Part shown: positions 38,897 to 48,210 of the stretch, one piece after another | Numbering within the stretch: the stretch's first letter is position 1 | Layout: every line of letters begins with the position of its first letter | Assembly: GCF_020171655.1 (NCBI RefSeq) | Contig: NZ_JAIVAC010000004.1 | Span: forward strand, 53,594 to 117,593 | Reading direction: 5' to 3' | Length of the DNA: 64,000 bases | Source: Exiguobacterium aestuarii | GTDB lineage: Bacteria; Bacillota; Bacilli; Exiguobacteriales; Exiguobacteriaceae | Translations under genes and position numbers: made by a program | Notes under the pieces: generated by a model | The model's input: the letters and a program-made list of their open reading frames with translations, nothing else | Databases searched by the model: none | What the model was told of the DNA's origin: nothing

Positions 38897-40204
38897 ATGC
38901 GTAAACTTGTTAGCTTACTTACCATTGGAGCACTTTCAGTTGGTGTCTTGAGCGCTTGCTCTGACGGCGGCGAAGGATCATCTTCAGAAGGTTCAAAAGA
39001 TGATGTCCTAAAAATTTGGTCATTCACAGATGAGTTGAAAGAGCCAATCAAAACGTTCGAAGAGCGTAACGGCGTGAAAGTCGAATTGACAATCGTACCG
39101 ACGGCTGACTACGCAACGAAGTTGAAGCCAGCTCTTGAAAGTGGCGTCGGCGCACCGGACGTCTTCACGGGTGAAATCGCGTTCCTTAAACAATGGATTG
39201 ACGCTGGATATTGGGAAAACCTTTCGGAAGAACCATACAACGCAGAAGAAGTTTCTGGAGACATCGTTCCTTACGTCTTCGACCTCGGGAAAGACAAGGA
39301 CGGAAACGTTCGTGCCCTTTCATGGCAAACAACTCCAGGTGGGATCTACTACAAACGTAGCATCGCTAAAGAAGCACTCGGTACTGATGACCCGGCTGAA
39401 GTCGGCGAAATGATGAGTTCGATGGACGGACTCTTCGAAGTCGGTGAAAAGCTTAAAGATAAAGGCTACAAACTCTTCCCAGACGAAGGTTCAATCCGTT
39501 GGTTCGCACAAGGCGATGACCCACAAGCATGGGTAAACGAAGACAATGAACTTGTGTTGACTGAAGGAAAAGAAAACTACTTCGACTACGCGAAAGAGCT
39601 TCGTGAAAATAACTTGACTGCTCTCGCACCAGAATGGTCACCATCTTGGTTCGAAGGAATGGATAAGCCGATCAAAGTGAAAGAAGGCGGCAAAGAAACG
39701 GAAACAGAAGTCTTCTCTTACGTCCTCCCAACTTGGGGTCTCCACGCTGTCTTGAAAGAGAACGCGAAAGACACTGCTGGTGACTGGGCTGTTACAAGCG
39801 GACCGAGCCCATACTTCTGGGGCGGTACATGGGTCGGGATCTACAAAGACTCTAAACATAAAGAAGAGGCTTACGAATTCATCAAACTCATGACACAAGA
39901 TGAAGAGTTCTTGACTGAATGGGCGAAAGAGACAGGCGACGTACTTGCTTATAATCCAGTTACAGAAAAAATCAAAACTGACTTCAGCGACGAGTTCCTC
40001 GGTGGACAGAACAACTACGAGTTCTTCCTCGGAGAAGCAGAATCGATCAAACCAGGGATTGTTACGAAATACGACCAACAGCTCGACACGCTTTACGGAG
40101 CGGCAGTTACATCTTACGTAGAAGGTAAGAAGTCGAAAGAAGATGCAATCAAAGAATTCAAGAAACAAGTTAAAAACGCTTACCCAGACATCGTAGTAGA
40201 CTGA
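38897..40204 (+). CDS. ABC sugar transporter substrate-binding lipoprotein
   Basis: 435 residues. A lipoprotein signal MRKLVSLLTIGALSVGVLSA ends in the lipobox LSAC. The mature part is a MalE/MsmE-like extracellular solute-binding protein (family 1), with VLKIWSFTDELKEPIKTFEE at its N-terminus. Two MalFG-type permeases and a beta-glucosidase follow, so the likely ligand is a beta-linked oligosaccharide such as cellobiose or a longer glucan fragment. The in-frame start at 38849 lies inside the operator region and is rejected. Confidence 0.9.
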   Translation: MRKLVSLLTIGALSVGVLSACSDGGEGSSSEGSKDDVLKIWSFTDELKEPIKTFEERNGVKVELTIVPTADYATKLKPALESGVGAPDVFTGEIAFLKQWIDAGYWENLSEEPYNAEEVSGDIVPYVFDLGKDKDGNVRALSWQTTPGGIYYKRSIAKEALGTDDPAEVGEMMSSMDGLFEVGEKLKDKGYKLFPDEGSIRWFAQGDDPQAWVNEDNELVLTEGKENYFDYAKELRENNLTALAPEWSPSWFEGMDKPIKVKEGGKETETEVFSYVLPTWGLHAVLKENAKDTAGDWAVTSGPSPYFWGGTWVGIYKDSKHKEEAYEFIKLMTQDEEFLTEWAKETGDVLAYNPVTEKIKTDFSDEFLGGQNNYEFFLGEAESIKPGIVTKYDQQLDTLYGAAVTSYVEGKKSKEDAIKEFKKQVKNAYPDIVVD

Positions 40205-40263
40205 CGATGACCAACACGAGGGAGGGATTTCCTCCCTCGGTTCTTATGGAAGGAGAAATACAC

Positions 40264-41166
40264 GTGAAAAAATTAGATCGTTACGGCTATCTGTTCATCG
40301 CCCCGTTCTGGGTTGTATTCTTGACGTTTAGCATTTATCCGGTTTTCTTGACGCTTTACTATAGCTTCACGAACTATACCGGTAGCCCAGGAGAAGAGAT
40401 TGTCGGATTTGCGAACTATACACGGTTGTTGACGGACACATACTTCATCGAAGCGTTTTTCAACACCATCAAGATTTGGGGAGTCAACTTCGCCTTGCAG
40501 ATGGGAATGGCCCTTTTATTGGCGCTCTTATTCTCAGATCTACGTTTGAAGCTAAAAGGATTAAACTTCTTCCGTTCATTCTTCTATCTTCCAAACTTGA
40601 TCACAATCAGCTCGGTCGCGCTTTTGTTCGGTATTTTGCTCGACTGGCAGCATGGTTCACTCAACATGGTGTTGATGAAAATCGGTTTGATTTCAAATCC
40701 GATCGACTGGTTGGCAGAACCCGTGACGGCTCAACTATCCGTTTCACTCATCTTGACATGGATGTGGTTCGGTCACTCCTTCATCATCGTGATGGCCGGT
40801 GTCTCAGGAATCTCTACAGATTACTTTGAAGCCGCTCACATCGACGGTGCGAACCGTTGGCAGATGTTTACGAAAGTGACGTTGCCGCTCTTAAAACCAA
40901 TTCTTCTCTACATCATGATCACATCGCTCATCGGTGGACTTCAATTGTTCGACCTTCCGATGTTGATTACCGATGGAATCGGTTCACCAGACGGTTCGTT
41001 GAACACGATGGTGCTTTACTTGTATAACCAAGCCTTCAAGTACAACAACTACGGCTACGCATCTGCGGTCGCTTACGGCTTATTCTTGATCACGCTCATC
41101 TTCTCGGCGATCGTCTTCAAAGGTATGTTCCGCAACGAACGCGCAACACAGAAGAAGGGGGCGTAA
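40264..41166 (+). CDS. ABC sugar transporter permease, MalF type
   Basis: 300 residues, six membrane helices, GTG start after GGAAGGAG. The EAA-loop facing the ATPase is EAAHIDGANRWQMFTKVTLP. No long MalF periplasmic insertion, as in Gram-positive CUT1 systems. First permease of the operon. Confidence 0.9.
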   Translation: MKKLDRYGYLFIAPFWVVFLTFSIYPVFLTLYYSFTNYTGSPGEEIVGFANYTRLLTDTYFIEAFFNTIKIWGVNFALQMGMALLLALLFSDLRLKLKGLNFFRSFFYLPNLITISSVALLFGILLDWQHGSLNMVLMKIGLISNPIDWLAEPVTAQLSVSLILTWMWFGHSFIIVMAGVSGISTDYFEAAHIDGANRWQMFTKVTLPLLKPILLYIMITSLIGGLQLFDLPMLITDGIGSPDGSLNTMVLYLYNQAFKYNNYGYASAVAYGLFLITLIFSAIVFKGMFRNERATQKKGA

Positions 41167-41169
41167 GCG

Positions 41170-42099
41170 ATGGAACAAAATGCAGAAACACGGCGAATGC
41201 TTCCGGATAGCGAAGCGCAGCCAAAACGTAAAGAAGACCGTCCACTCAAAGTGGTGCCACCTAAAAAACAAAAGTCGAAGCATCGTGTTGTAAGAGGCTT
41301 GATCTATGCAAGTTTGGTTATTCTTGCGATTATCTGCTTCATCCCGTTCTTGATGATGATCATCAACGCGACGCGGACGAATGGAGAAGTCATCTCTGGC
41401 TTCACCTTGATCCCTGGTAATGCGTTGCTCGATAACTACGCTACCCTGAGCGAGTACATCAACATCTGGACCGGCTTTAAAAACAGCTTGATTATCTCGG
41501 TATCGGTAACGGTACTTTCGGGCTACTTCTCAGCCCTTACAGCTTATGGATTCACGTTCTACAACTTTAAAGGGAAGAATGCGATGTTCATCTTCATGCT
41601 CGTCATGATGATGGTTCCAGCACAACTTGGACTCATCGGATTCTACGAGATTTCAAAAACGCTCGGCATTCTCGATACGTTCATCCCGTTGATCGTCCCT
41701 GCGATTGCAACACCGTTCACGGTCTTCTTCATCCGCCAGTACACGCAAGCGACACTTCACATCAGTTTGATTGAAGCGGCACGGATTGACGGTGCGAGCG
41801 AGTTACGTATTTTCCATACAATCGCGCTCCCAATGATGATGCCAGCGATTGCGACGATGTCGATCTTCACGTTCATCGGCTCGTGGAACAACTACTTGAT
41901 GCCACTTGTCCTCTTATTCTCTCCTGAGAAATACACGTTGCCTGTCTTGATGGGCTTCTTGAAAGGATCACAAGTCGCAGAAAACCTTGGCGCGCTTTAC
42001 CTAGGAATCGCGATCTCGGTCGTACCGATCATGATTGCCTTCTTGTTCCTCTCGAAGTACATCGTCAGCAGTATTTCGGCAGGTGCTGTCAAAGAATAA
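41170..42099 (+). CDS. ABC sugar transporter permease, MalG type
   Basis: 309 residues, six helices behind a charged N-terminal extension of about 40 residues (QPKRKEDRPLKVVPPKKQKS). EAA-loop: EAARIDGASELRIFHTIALP. Three bases behind the first permease. No ATPase gene follows, so the importer must borrow a shared MsmK/MsmX-type ATPase encoded elsewhere, as is common in Firmicutes. Confidence 0.9.
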   Translation: MEQNAETRRMLPDSEAQPKRKEDRPLKVVPPKKQKSKHRVVRGLIYASLVILAIICFIPFLMMIINATRTNGEVISGFTLIPGNALLDNYATLSEYINIWTGFKNSLIISVSVTVLSGYFSALTAYGFTFYNFKGKNAMFIFMLVMMMVPAQLGLIGFYEISKTLGILDTFIPLIVPAIATPFTVFFIRQYTQATLHISLIEAARIDGASELRIFHTIALPMMMPAIATMSIFTFIGSWNNYLMPLVLLFSPEKYTLPVLMGFLKGSQVAENLGALYLGIAISVVPIMIAFLFLSKYIVSSISAGAVKE

Positions 42100-42123
42100 A
42101 TATAGAGAAAAGAGGAAAACACT

Positions 42124-43476
42124 ATGCATTTTAAGAAAGACTTCGTATTCGGGACAGCCACGTCCTCATACCAAATTGAAGGCGCACACAATGAAGGGGG
42201 ACGTACCCCTTCCATCTGGGATATGTTCTGTGACATCGACGGGCGCGTGTTTGAAAAGCATAACGGCGATGTCGCATGTGACCACTACCATCGTTACGAA
42301 GAAGACATCCAGCACATCAAAAAACTAGGTGTCGACACGTATCGATTCTCCATCGCGTGGCCACGAATCTTCCCTGCCAAGGGAGAGTATAACCCAGAAG
42401 GTATGGCGTTCTACAAAAACTTGGCGCTGCGTCTCCGTGAAGAAGGAATCAAACCAGCCGTCACGATTTACCACTGGGACCTTCCGATGTGGGCTCATGA
42501 AGAAGGTGGCTGGGTCAACCGTGAATCGGTTGACTGGTTCCTCGATTATGCGAAAGTCTGTTTTGAAGAGCTTGATGACATCGTCGACTCTTGGATCACC
42601 CACAATGAGCCTTGGTGTGCCGGCTTCCTCGGCTACCATGTCGGTGTTCACGCACCGGGTCATCGTGACATGAACGAAGCGGTACGCGCCGTGCACCACA
42701 TCTTGTTGTCGCACGGAAAAGCGGTCGAATTGTTGAAGCGAGAGATGACATCCACGACCCCGATTGGCATCACGCTCAACTTGTCACCGATGTATGCGAA
42801 GACGGATTCGGCGAATGACCGCCTTGCGATGAACAATGCCGACGGGTATTCGAATCGCTGGTTCCTCGATCCGGTCTTCAAAGGCCAGTATCCGGTCGAC
42901 ATGATGAACTTGTTCTCTAAATATGTGCATAACTTCGATTTCATCCAATCGGGTGATATGGAGACGATCTCGACAGCTTGCGATTTCTTCGGCATTAACT
43001 TCTACAGCCGTGGCATTGTCGAGTTCAACGCAGCAAATGATTTCTTGAAGGCAGACGCTTACTCGGACTACGAGAAGACGGGCATGGGCTGGGATATCGC
43101 CCCGAACGAATTCAAAGACCTGATCCGTCGTTTACGCGCCGAGTATACTGACCTTCCCATCTACATCACAGAGAACGGCGCCGCATTTGACGACGTGCTG
43201 GAGAATGGCGAAGTCCATGACGATAACCGGATCGACTACGTCCGCCAGCACCTCGAAGCTGTCTCTGACTTGAACGATGAAGGCATGAACATTCAAGGCT
43301 ACTACCTCTGGTCGCTCATGGATAACTTCGAATGGAGCTTCGGATACGAGAAGCGCTTCGGAATCCTCTATATCGACTTTGAGACACAAGAGCGTATCTG
43401 GAAAGATAGCGCGAAGTGGTATGCCGATGTCATCGCCGACCATAAAGCCAAACACGCGGATAGCGTCGAGGCGTAA
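42124..43476 (+). CDS. beta-glucosidase, glycoside hydrolase family 1 (non-phospho type)
   Basis: 450 residues. Acid/base Glu162 (THNEPW) and nucleophile Glu350 (ITENGA) are present. The aglycone-side motif near the end is DNFEWSFGYEKRFGILYID, with the W-E pair that binds the free 6-OH of glucose; phospho-beta-glucosidases have S, K and Y there. It therefore cleaves unphosphorylated cellobiose-like sugars, in agreement with ABC uptake. No signal peptide: cytoplasmic. Last gene of the ABC operon. Confidence 0.93.
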   Translation: MHFKKDFVFGTATSSYQIEGAHNEGGRTPSIWDMFCDIDGRVFEKHNGDVACDHYHRYEEDIQHIKKLGVDTYRFSIAWPRIFPAKGEYNPEGMAFYKNLALRLREEGIKPAVTIYHWDLPMWAHEEGGWVNRESVDWFLDYAKVCFEELDDIVDSWITHNEPWCAGFLGYHVGVHAPGHRDMNEAVRAVHHILLSHGKAVELLKREMTSTTPIGITLNLSPMYAKTDSANDRLAMNNADGYSNRWFLDPVFKGQYPVDMMNLFSKYVHNFDFIQSGDMETISTACDFFGINFYSRGIVEFNAANDFLKADAYSDYEKTGMGWDIAPNEFKDLIRRLRAEYTDLPIYITENGAAFDDVLENGEVHDDNRIDYVRQHLEAVSDLNDEGMNIQGYYLWSLMDNFEWSFGYEKRFGILYIDFETQERIWKDSAKWYADVIADHKAKHADSVEA

Positions 43477-43481
43477 CATGC

Positions 43482-43516
43482 ATCCATCCCTGCCGCTACG
43501 GGGATGGATTTTTTGT
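43482..43516 (+). terminator. terminator of the ABC/beta-glucosidase operon
   Basis: ATCCATCCC (43482-43490) and GGGATGGAT (43501-43509) form a perfect stem followed by TTTTT. Confidence 0.9.
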
Positions 43517-43561
43517 GTGCAATGTATCTGTTACGGGAACTGTAAGAGGGGAGGGATATTC

Positions 43562-43807
43562 ATGAAACGAGAATTTTCGACATACGAAGTGACGGGCTAT
43601 GACGACCAAGGGAAAATCAAATTCATTCACCTGAGAGAAGAGGAATTCGTCTTGCCGATTGAGATTAAAGGAGACGACTTACTAAAAATCAAGAAGATGA
43701 TGGAACTGAATCCCGGGGTGACTGTGATTATTCATGCGGCGGTCGACCAGAAACGGATGCGACTGCTTGAAGTGGACGGATACTCACTCCGGAAAGAAGA
43801 CATGTAA
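43562..43807 (+). CDS. uncharacterised small protein, 81 residues
   Basis: Begins MKREFSTYEVTGYDDQGKIK, ends GYSLRKEDM; no signal peptide or membrane segment. A strong AGGGGAGGG ribosome site supports it, and a terminator follows. Composition suggests a small alpha-beta fold. Not recognised. Confidence 0.7.
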   Translation: MKREFSTYEVTGYDDQGKIKFIHLREEEFVLPIEIKGDDLLKIKKMMELNPGVTVIIHAAVDQKRMRLLEVDGYSLRKEDM

Positions 43808-43842
43808 AAACGCCAGCACCGAAAACGGGCTGGCGTTTGTTT
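43808..43842. terminator. bidirectional terminator
   Basis: AAACGCCAGC (43808-43817) and GCTGGCGTTT (43829-43838) form a perfect 10-bp stem between the convergent 81-residue gene and the oxidoreductase. Confidence 0.88.
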
Positions 43843-44803
43843 ATGGGATCAAGAGGATTTTGCCTTGGCTCTTCCGACTTTCTAAAAAGGTGTGGGCGGA
43901 TGCACCATCTGACAAGGCGAACATTGTTGGTGATGGAATGATGAGTGAACCGTCCTCAATCCAACTGAACAATTCGTGTGACCGACGAATGCGTTCCTCT
44001 TTTGAGGTAAGGATGTTCCATAAGTCACCACCTGTCAATGTCTTCGATGTGTCCATGAGCATACGTGGGTCGACCGGTTTTGGGTCGCCACCGGCCATGC
44101 CGTAGAAGACGACCGTCCCACCGATGCACGTTGCTTCAAAGCTGTTTTCTAATGTCGCACCGACCGAATCATAAACGACATCGGCACCGCGACCGTTCGT
44201 GGCATTACGAATCTCTTCGACCCATGCTTCATCATAGCGATAGGCACGGGCACCATGTGTTTGAATAGTGGCCACTTTTTCGGCTGTGGACGTGAGACCG
44301 ATGACCTGTCCGCCGAGACGCTGAATCATTTGCGTCAACAATTGACCGACACCACCAGCGGCTGCGTGTACGACCGCGACATCATCGGCCTGAATCCGAT
44401 AGCTGTCGTGGACGAGGTAATGGGCCGTCAATCCTTGAAGCATGGTCGATGCGGCTGCTTCGAATGAAATGGCATCTGGAAGAGGAATCGCCTTGTCGAG
44501 CGGGACGGCAACAAATTCTGCGTTGGCGTGCGGGACATCGGCAAAGGCGATGCGGTCCCCGACTTGAAGCGAGGTGACGTTCGCCCCGATCGCTTCAATG
44601 ACACCGGCTCCTTCATATCCGAGAATGTATGGAGGTTCTCCGACAAGATGGTAGTTGCCTTTCCGGCGATACACATCGGCATAATTCAATCCGATGGCTT
44701 TTGTGCGGACCAATACTTCATCGACTTGTGGCATTGGTGTCGGGACTTCTTCATATGTTAAAACATCAGGACCACCGAACTGATGGAAGACGAGTGCCTT
44801 CAT
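43841..44803 (-). CDS. zinc-type alcohol dehydrogenase-like quinone oxidoreductase
   Basis: 320 residues of the MDR superfamily, QOR branch. Starts MKALVFHQFGGPDVLTYEEV. The NADPH-binding motif is AAAGGVGQLLTQM, and ADVVYDSVGATLENSF follows. No zinc ligands are evident, as usual for QOR. It should reduce quinones or reactive enones with NADPH in the cytosol. AAGGAAGTG precedes the ATG at 44803; an upstream in-frame GTG (44830) is less likely. Confidence 0.9.
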   Translation of the reverse strand: MKALVFHQFGGPDVLTYEEVPTPMPQVDEVLVRTKAIGLNYADVYRRKGNYHLVGEPPYILGYEGAGVIEAIGANVTSLQVGDRIAFADVPHANAEFVAVPLDKAIPLPDAISFEAAASTMLQGLTAHYLVHDSYRIQADDVAVVHAAAGGVGQLLTQMIQRLGGQVIGLTSTAEKVATIQTHGARAYRYDEAWVEEIRNATNGRGADVVYDSVGATLENSFEATCIGGTVVFYGMAGGDPKPVDPRMLMDTSKTLTGGDLWNILTSKEERIRRSHELFSWIEDGSLIIPSPTMFALSDGASAHTFLESRKSQGKILLIP

Positions 44804-44882
44804 GCTGATCACTTCCTTAGTTAGATTCACTCAAACTATAGCATACGTTGCTTGAATCACTTATAGAGATGCCCAAAACAAA

Positions 44883-44917
44883 GCCTGAGTCCAATTTGAT
44901 GAACTCAGGCTTTTTTC
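44883..44917. terminator. hairpin terminator
   Basis: GCCTGAGT (44883-44890) pairs with ACTCAGGC (44903-44910), followed by TTTTTT on the plus strand. On the minus strand it overlaps the stop of the 52-residue gene and runs into TTTGTTTT. Confidence 0.7.
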
Positions 44918-45063
44918 GTCTCGGTTTGCTTTCCTGCTTGATAGCCGGCCGCTAAAATGAATAAGATACCTACGATGAAAGGAATGACTGACTGAAAGGC
45001 AAGACCTGCTGCAAACGAGGATGAGGCAAATAGCGCGAACATGGCGGTGACATTTCTTTTCAT
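44905..45063 (-). CDS. 52-residue two-helix membrane protein
   Basis: The frame begins MKRNVTAMFALFASSSFAAG, has hydrophobic stretches at about 6-22 and 26-40 and ends in a charged tail (YQAGKQTETKKA). It fills the space between two hairpins on the minus strand behind the PTS operon. The ribosome site is weak (GGAAAG, 13 bp away), so expression is less certain than for the other small genes. Not recognised. Confidence 0.5.
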   Translation of the reverse strand: MKRNVTAMFALFASSSFAAGLAFQSVIPFIVGILFILAAGYQAGKQTETKKA

Positions 45064-45098
45064 TATGACCCAACTTTCCAATCTTTTCCTACATGATA

Positions 45099-45128
45099 AC
45101 AGCCCTCCTCATTGCTGAGAAGGGCTGT
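45099..45128 (-). terminator. strong hairpin after the PTS operon
   Basis: ACAGCCCT pairs with AGGGCTGT, with an inner CTCA / TGAG stem around TTGC. The minus-strand tail has only a short T-rich stretch, so termination may be partial and allow read-through to the 52-residue gene. Confidence 0.65.
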
Positions 45129-45138
45129 CGTTTTTGTT

Positions 45139-46467
45139 TCAGGCTGACGCTTTATCTGCTTCTTCTTGTGCTTTCAATTCTTCACCATACGAAACGCGGT
45201 CTTGAATGCGAACGAATGGAAGGTAAACCGCAACGGCCATAGCAATCGTTGCAATCTGTAAGAGCGCAGCACGCCATCCACCAATCAAGAATCCAGAGAT
45301 GACTGGAGGTGTCGTCCATGGTACTTGAAGGGCGTTGAACGGCTCGACCCAACCCCAAAGGATGGCGAAGTAAACCATGAATGAAGCGATGGCTGGCACG
45401 ACAACGAATGGGACGAACATGATCGGGTTGAAGACGATTGGCATCCCGAAGATGACCGGTTCATTGATGTTGAAGATACTTGGCGCAAGTGATAACTTAC
45501 CAAGCTGCTTCAAGTGTGCCGAACGTGCGACAATCAGTGTCGCGATGATGAAACCGATTGTGATCCCTGATCCACCGAGTTTCGTGAACACATCAAGGAA
45601 CTGGATTGTAACGATTTTTGCGTTCTCACCAGCGACAAGCGTACCACCTGCATCGAGGATGGCTTGGTTTTGAAGCGCGTTCGCTGTGAGAAGTGGTCCC
45701 ATGATTCCCATAAGGATTGCGGCACCGTGAATCCCACACCACCACATGACAGACATGAGCACCATGATGATAACGGCTCCAGCGAGTGTGTCTGTCAAGT
45801 TTTGAAGTGGTGCTTGAAGCACATCATAGATGACTTCTGTGAACGTACGCTCTGCAACCGCTTGGAAAATCGCAAACGTTGCAACGGCGAGCGAGATGAT
45901 TGCCAAACCAGGAACAAGTGCAGAGAATGAGTTCGATACGCCTGGCGGTACACCGTCTGGCATTTTAATGCTGATCCCGCGTTTGATGAACTGCGAGTAG
46001 ATGAATCCAACTGTCAATCCGACGATGATGGCAGCGAGAACACCTTGTCCACCTGTCCATACTTTTGGAATGACGCCACCGACGAATTCCCCAGATTCAG
46101 ACAAGACAGAAGCTTGTGTGATGATGAGGAACGAGATGATTCCGAGAATACCAGCCGGTACCCCTTCGATCTTTTCGTTCTTGACGTATGAGTAAGCGAT
46201 TCCAAAAACACCGATTAAAGCAAGAATGTCAAAAGTCGCACCGACGACTTGCGTGAGCGGGAGTGACCAGTCTGCCCCGAATAGACCTGACATGAAGTCA
46301 GCCCAACCTGGAATCGGTAACGCCAGGATGAGAAGGAACAGCGACCCGATGATGGTCATCGGCATCGTGAGGATGAACCCGTCCTTAATCGCAAGGACGG
46401 GCTTGGCGTTCGCAAAACGAACAAAAGCAGGGGTGAACTTTTCAAATACTCTTTCTAAGCGGCTCAT
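45139..46467 (-). CDS. PTS permease IIC, lactose/cellobiose family
   Basis: 442 residues, about ten membrane segments, CelB/LicC-like. Landmarks: LAPSIFNINEPVIFGMPIVF, the substrate-binding NEPV[I/F]FG motif of the family, and AILMGIMGPLLTANALQNQA. It carries a beta-glucoside across the membrane while IIB phosphorylates it. AAGGAGGTTCC precedes the ATG. Last gene of the IIA-IIB-GH1-IIC operon on the minus strand. Confidence 0.92.
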   Translation of the reverse strand: MSRLERVFEKFTPAFVRFANAKPVLAIKDGFILTMPMTIIGSLFLLILALPIPGWADFMSGLFGADWSLPLTQVVGATFDILALIGVFGIAYSYVKNEKIEGVPAGILGIISFLIITQASVLSESGEFVGGVIPKVWTGGQGVLAAIIVGLTVGFIYSQFIKRGISIKMPDGVPPGVSNSFSALVPGLAIISLAVATFAIFQAVAERTFTEVIYDVLQAPLQNLTDTLAGAVIIMVLMSVMWWCGIHGAAILMGIMGPLLTANALQNQAILDAGGTLVAGENAKIVTIQFLDVFTKLGGSGITIGFIIATLIVARSAHLKQLGKLSLAPSIFNINEPVIFGMPIVFNPIMFVPFVVVPAIASFMVYFAILWGWVEPFNALQVPWTTPPVISGFLIGGWRAALLQIATIAMAVAVYLPFVRIQDRVSYGEELKAQEEADKASA

Positions 46468-46479
46468 AGGGGAACCTCC

Positions 46480-47880
46480 TTATAGGTCTTCAGCGCGCGT
46501 GGCGATGATCTCTTTATACCAGTGGAACGACTGTTTCTTCTTCCGTGCGAGACCGTTGTTGTGGTCGACGTAGATGAAGCCGTATTGTTTCTTATAACCG
46601 TTCAACCAACTGAGAAGGTCAATTGCAGACCAAGCGTAGTAACCGGCAACGTTGATGCCTTGTTGAACAGCATGTTTGACTGCACGAAGGTGACCTTCGA
46701 TGTACTCGATTCGTGGCGTGTCCATGATTTCACCGTCGACGATCGGGTCGACATCACCGAGACCGTTCTCTGTGATATAGATTTTGACGTCACCGTAACG
46801 ATCTTTTAACATGTGCATCCCATCGAGGAACGCTTCCGGTGAGATTTCCCAATCCCATTTCGTGTACACTTTGTCGTCCATCTTGACTGTCTTATAGACG
46901 CCATCGAACGATGGGTTACCAGGGCGACCTGTCGAGTTTTCACGTCCACCAGCCATGACGAGCGCTGAGTCATTTTTCATGACGCGCTGCGGGCTGTAGT
47001 AGTTGAGACCGATAAAGTCGTTCATCGGAGCGGTACGTTTCAAGACGTCGAGTTCTTCCTCTGTCATTTCAGGGAGAAGACCTTGTTCGTTCAGACCGTT
47101 CACGACGTACTCTGGATATTCACCTTTTAAGATCGGGTCGTAGAACCAATGTGTCGCATAAGCGTTCGCATGCATTTCGGCAAACTTGTTCTCTTCTGCG
47201 TCATCGATACTGAACGCCGGGTTGAACACGTGCGTGATCCCGATTTCGCCAGTGTGACCGTTTTGTTTAAAGAGCTCGACGGCACGGGCGTGAGCGACGA
47301 AGACGTTATGCGTCGTTTGGAAATAACCTTTGACGTCGCCTTCGATGCCTGGCGGGTGTGCGCCTGTTAAGTATCCAAGTGAGCAGAAGATGACCGCTTC
47401 GTTAAATGTGATCCAGTGGTTGACACGGTCACCGAACGATTGGAAGCAAGTATCCGCGAAACGGACGAATGCGTCAACCGTCTCTTTGTTCTTCCAGCCT
47501 CCTTTTTCTTCAAGTGCTTGTGGAAGGTCCCAATGGTAGAGTGTGACGAATGGGACGATGTCGTGTTTCAAACATTCGTCGATCAAGTTGTTGTAGAACT
47601 CAAGTCCTTTTTCGTTCACTTCACCCGTACCGTTCGGGAAGACGCGTGGCCATGAGATTGAGAAGCGATACGATTCGAGTCCCATCTCCGCCATGAGCGC
47701 GATGTCTTCTTTATAGCGATGGTAATGGTCGACTGCGACGTCGCCGTTCGTGTTTTCAAATGTCTTACCAGGAATTTTCGAGAAGACGTCCCAGTTCGAG
47801 AGGCCTTTCCCGTCCTCGTTCCATGCGCCTTCGACCTGGTAAGAGGCCGAAGCAGCGCCGAACAAGAAATCTTTAGGCAT
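46480..47880 (-). CDS. 6-phospho-beta-glucosidase, glycoside hydrolase family 1
   Basis: 466 residues from the ATG at 47880, which lies 10 bp after GAGGTGAT; in-frame GTG 47895 and ATG 47892 are too close to that site. Acid/base Glu161 (WITFNEAV) and nucleophile Glu371 (YITENGLGD). The end motif SWLNGYKKQYGFIYVD supplies the Ser-Lys-Tyr set that holds the 6-phosphate, so the substrate is the sugar phosphate delivered by the PTS. Contrast the enzyme at 42124, which has W-E there. Confidence 0.92.
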   Translation of the reverse strand: MPKDFLFGAASASYQVEGAWNEDGKGLSNWDVFSKIPGKTFENTNGDVAVDHYHRYKEDIALMAEMGLESYRFSISWPRVFPNGTGEVNEKGLEFYNNLIDECLKHDIVPFVTLYHWDLPQALEEKGGWKNKETVDAFVRFADTCFQSFGDRVNHWITFNEAVIFCSLGYLTGAHPPGIEGDVKGYFQTTHNVFVAHARAVELFKQNGHTGEIGITHVFNPAFSIDDAEENKFAEMHANAYATHWFYDPILKGEYPEYVVNGLNEQGLLPEMTEEELDVLKRTAPMNDFIGLNYYSPQRVMKNDSALVMAGGRENSTGRPGNPSFDGVYKTVKMDDKVYTKWDWEISPEAFLDGMHMLKDRYGDVKIYITENGLGDVDPIVDGEIMDTPRIEYIEGHLRAVKHAVQQGINVAGYYAWSAIDLLSWLNGYKKQYGFIYVDHNNGLARKKKQSFHWYKEIIATRAEDL

Positions 47881-47901
47881 TTTCAAAGTCATCACCTCAG
47901 T

Positions 47902-48210
47902 TTATTTATTTACAAGTTTTAATGAGTGGTCTAATACTTTCGCACCGTTCATCATGCCGTAGTCGACTGTGTTGATGACGTCGATTGGAACACCTTTTGG
48001 TTCACAGATTTGCTTCCCTTTTGAAAGAAGGTACTTCACTTGTGGTCCGAGAAGTGCAACGTCGATGTTGTTAACGTATGTTTCCATTTCTGATTCTGGG
48101 TATGCTGCGATTTCAGCTTCGATACCGCGCTCAGAGGCAACCGCTTTCATTTTTTCTACTAACATACTTGTTGACATACCTGCTGCACAGAAGAGTCCGA
48201 TTTTAATCAT
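47902..48210 (-). CDS. PTS component IIB, lactose/cellobiose family
   Basis: 102 residues with the phospho-accepting Cys8 in GLFCAAGMSTSMLV. Receives phosphate from IIA and passes it to the sugar bound by IIC. AAAGGAATGG precedes the ATG; its start overlaps the IIA stop by 4 bp. Confidence 0.93.
   Translation of the reverse strand: MIKIGLFCAAGMSTSMLVEKMKAVASERGIEAEIAAYPESEMETYVNNIDVALLGPQVKYLLSKGKQICEPKGVPIDVINTVDYGMMNGAKVLDHSLKLVNK

Noticed and set aside
43379..43561. Longer start for the 81-residue protein reaching into the beta-glucosidase gene
   Set aside because: The extension overlaps the beta-glucosidase in another frame and spans its terminator, while ATG 43562 has a strong ribosome site.
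45664..45930. Plus-strand frames opposite the PTS IIC gene
   Set aside because: Antisense shadows with unlikely composition (many His and Cys), no ribosome site.
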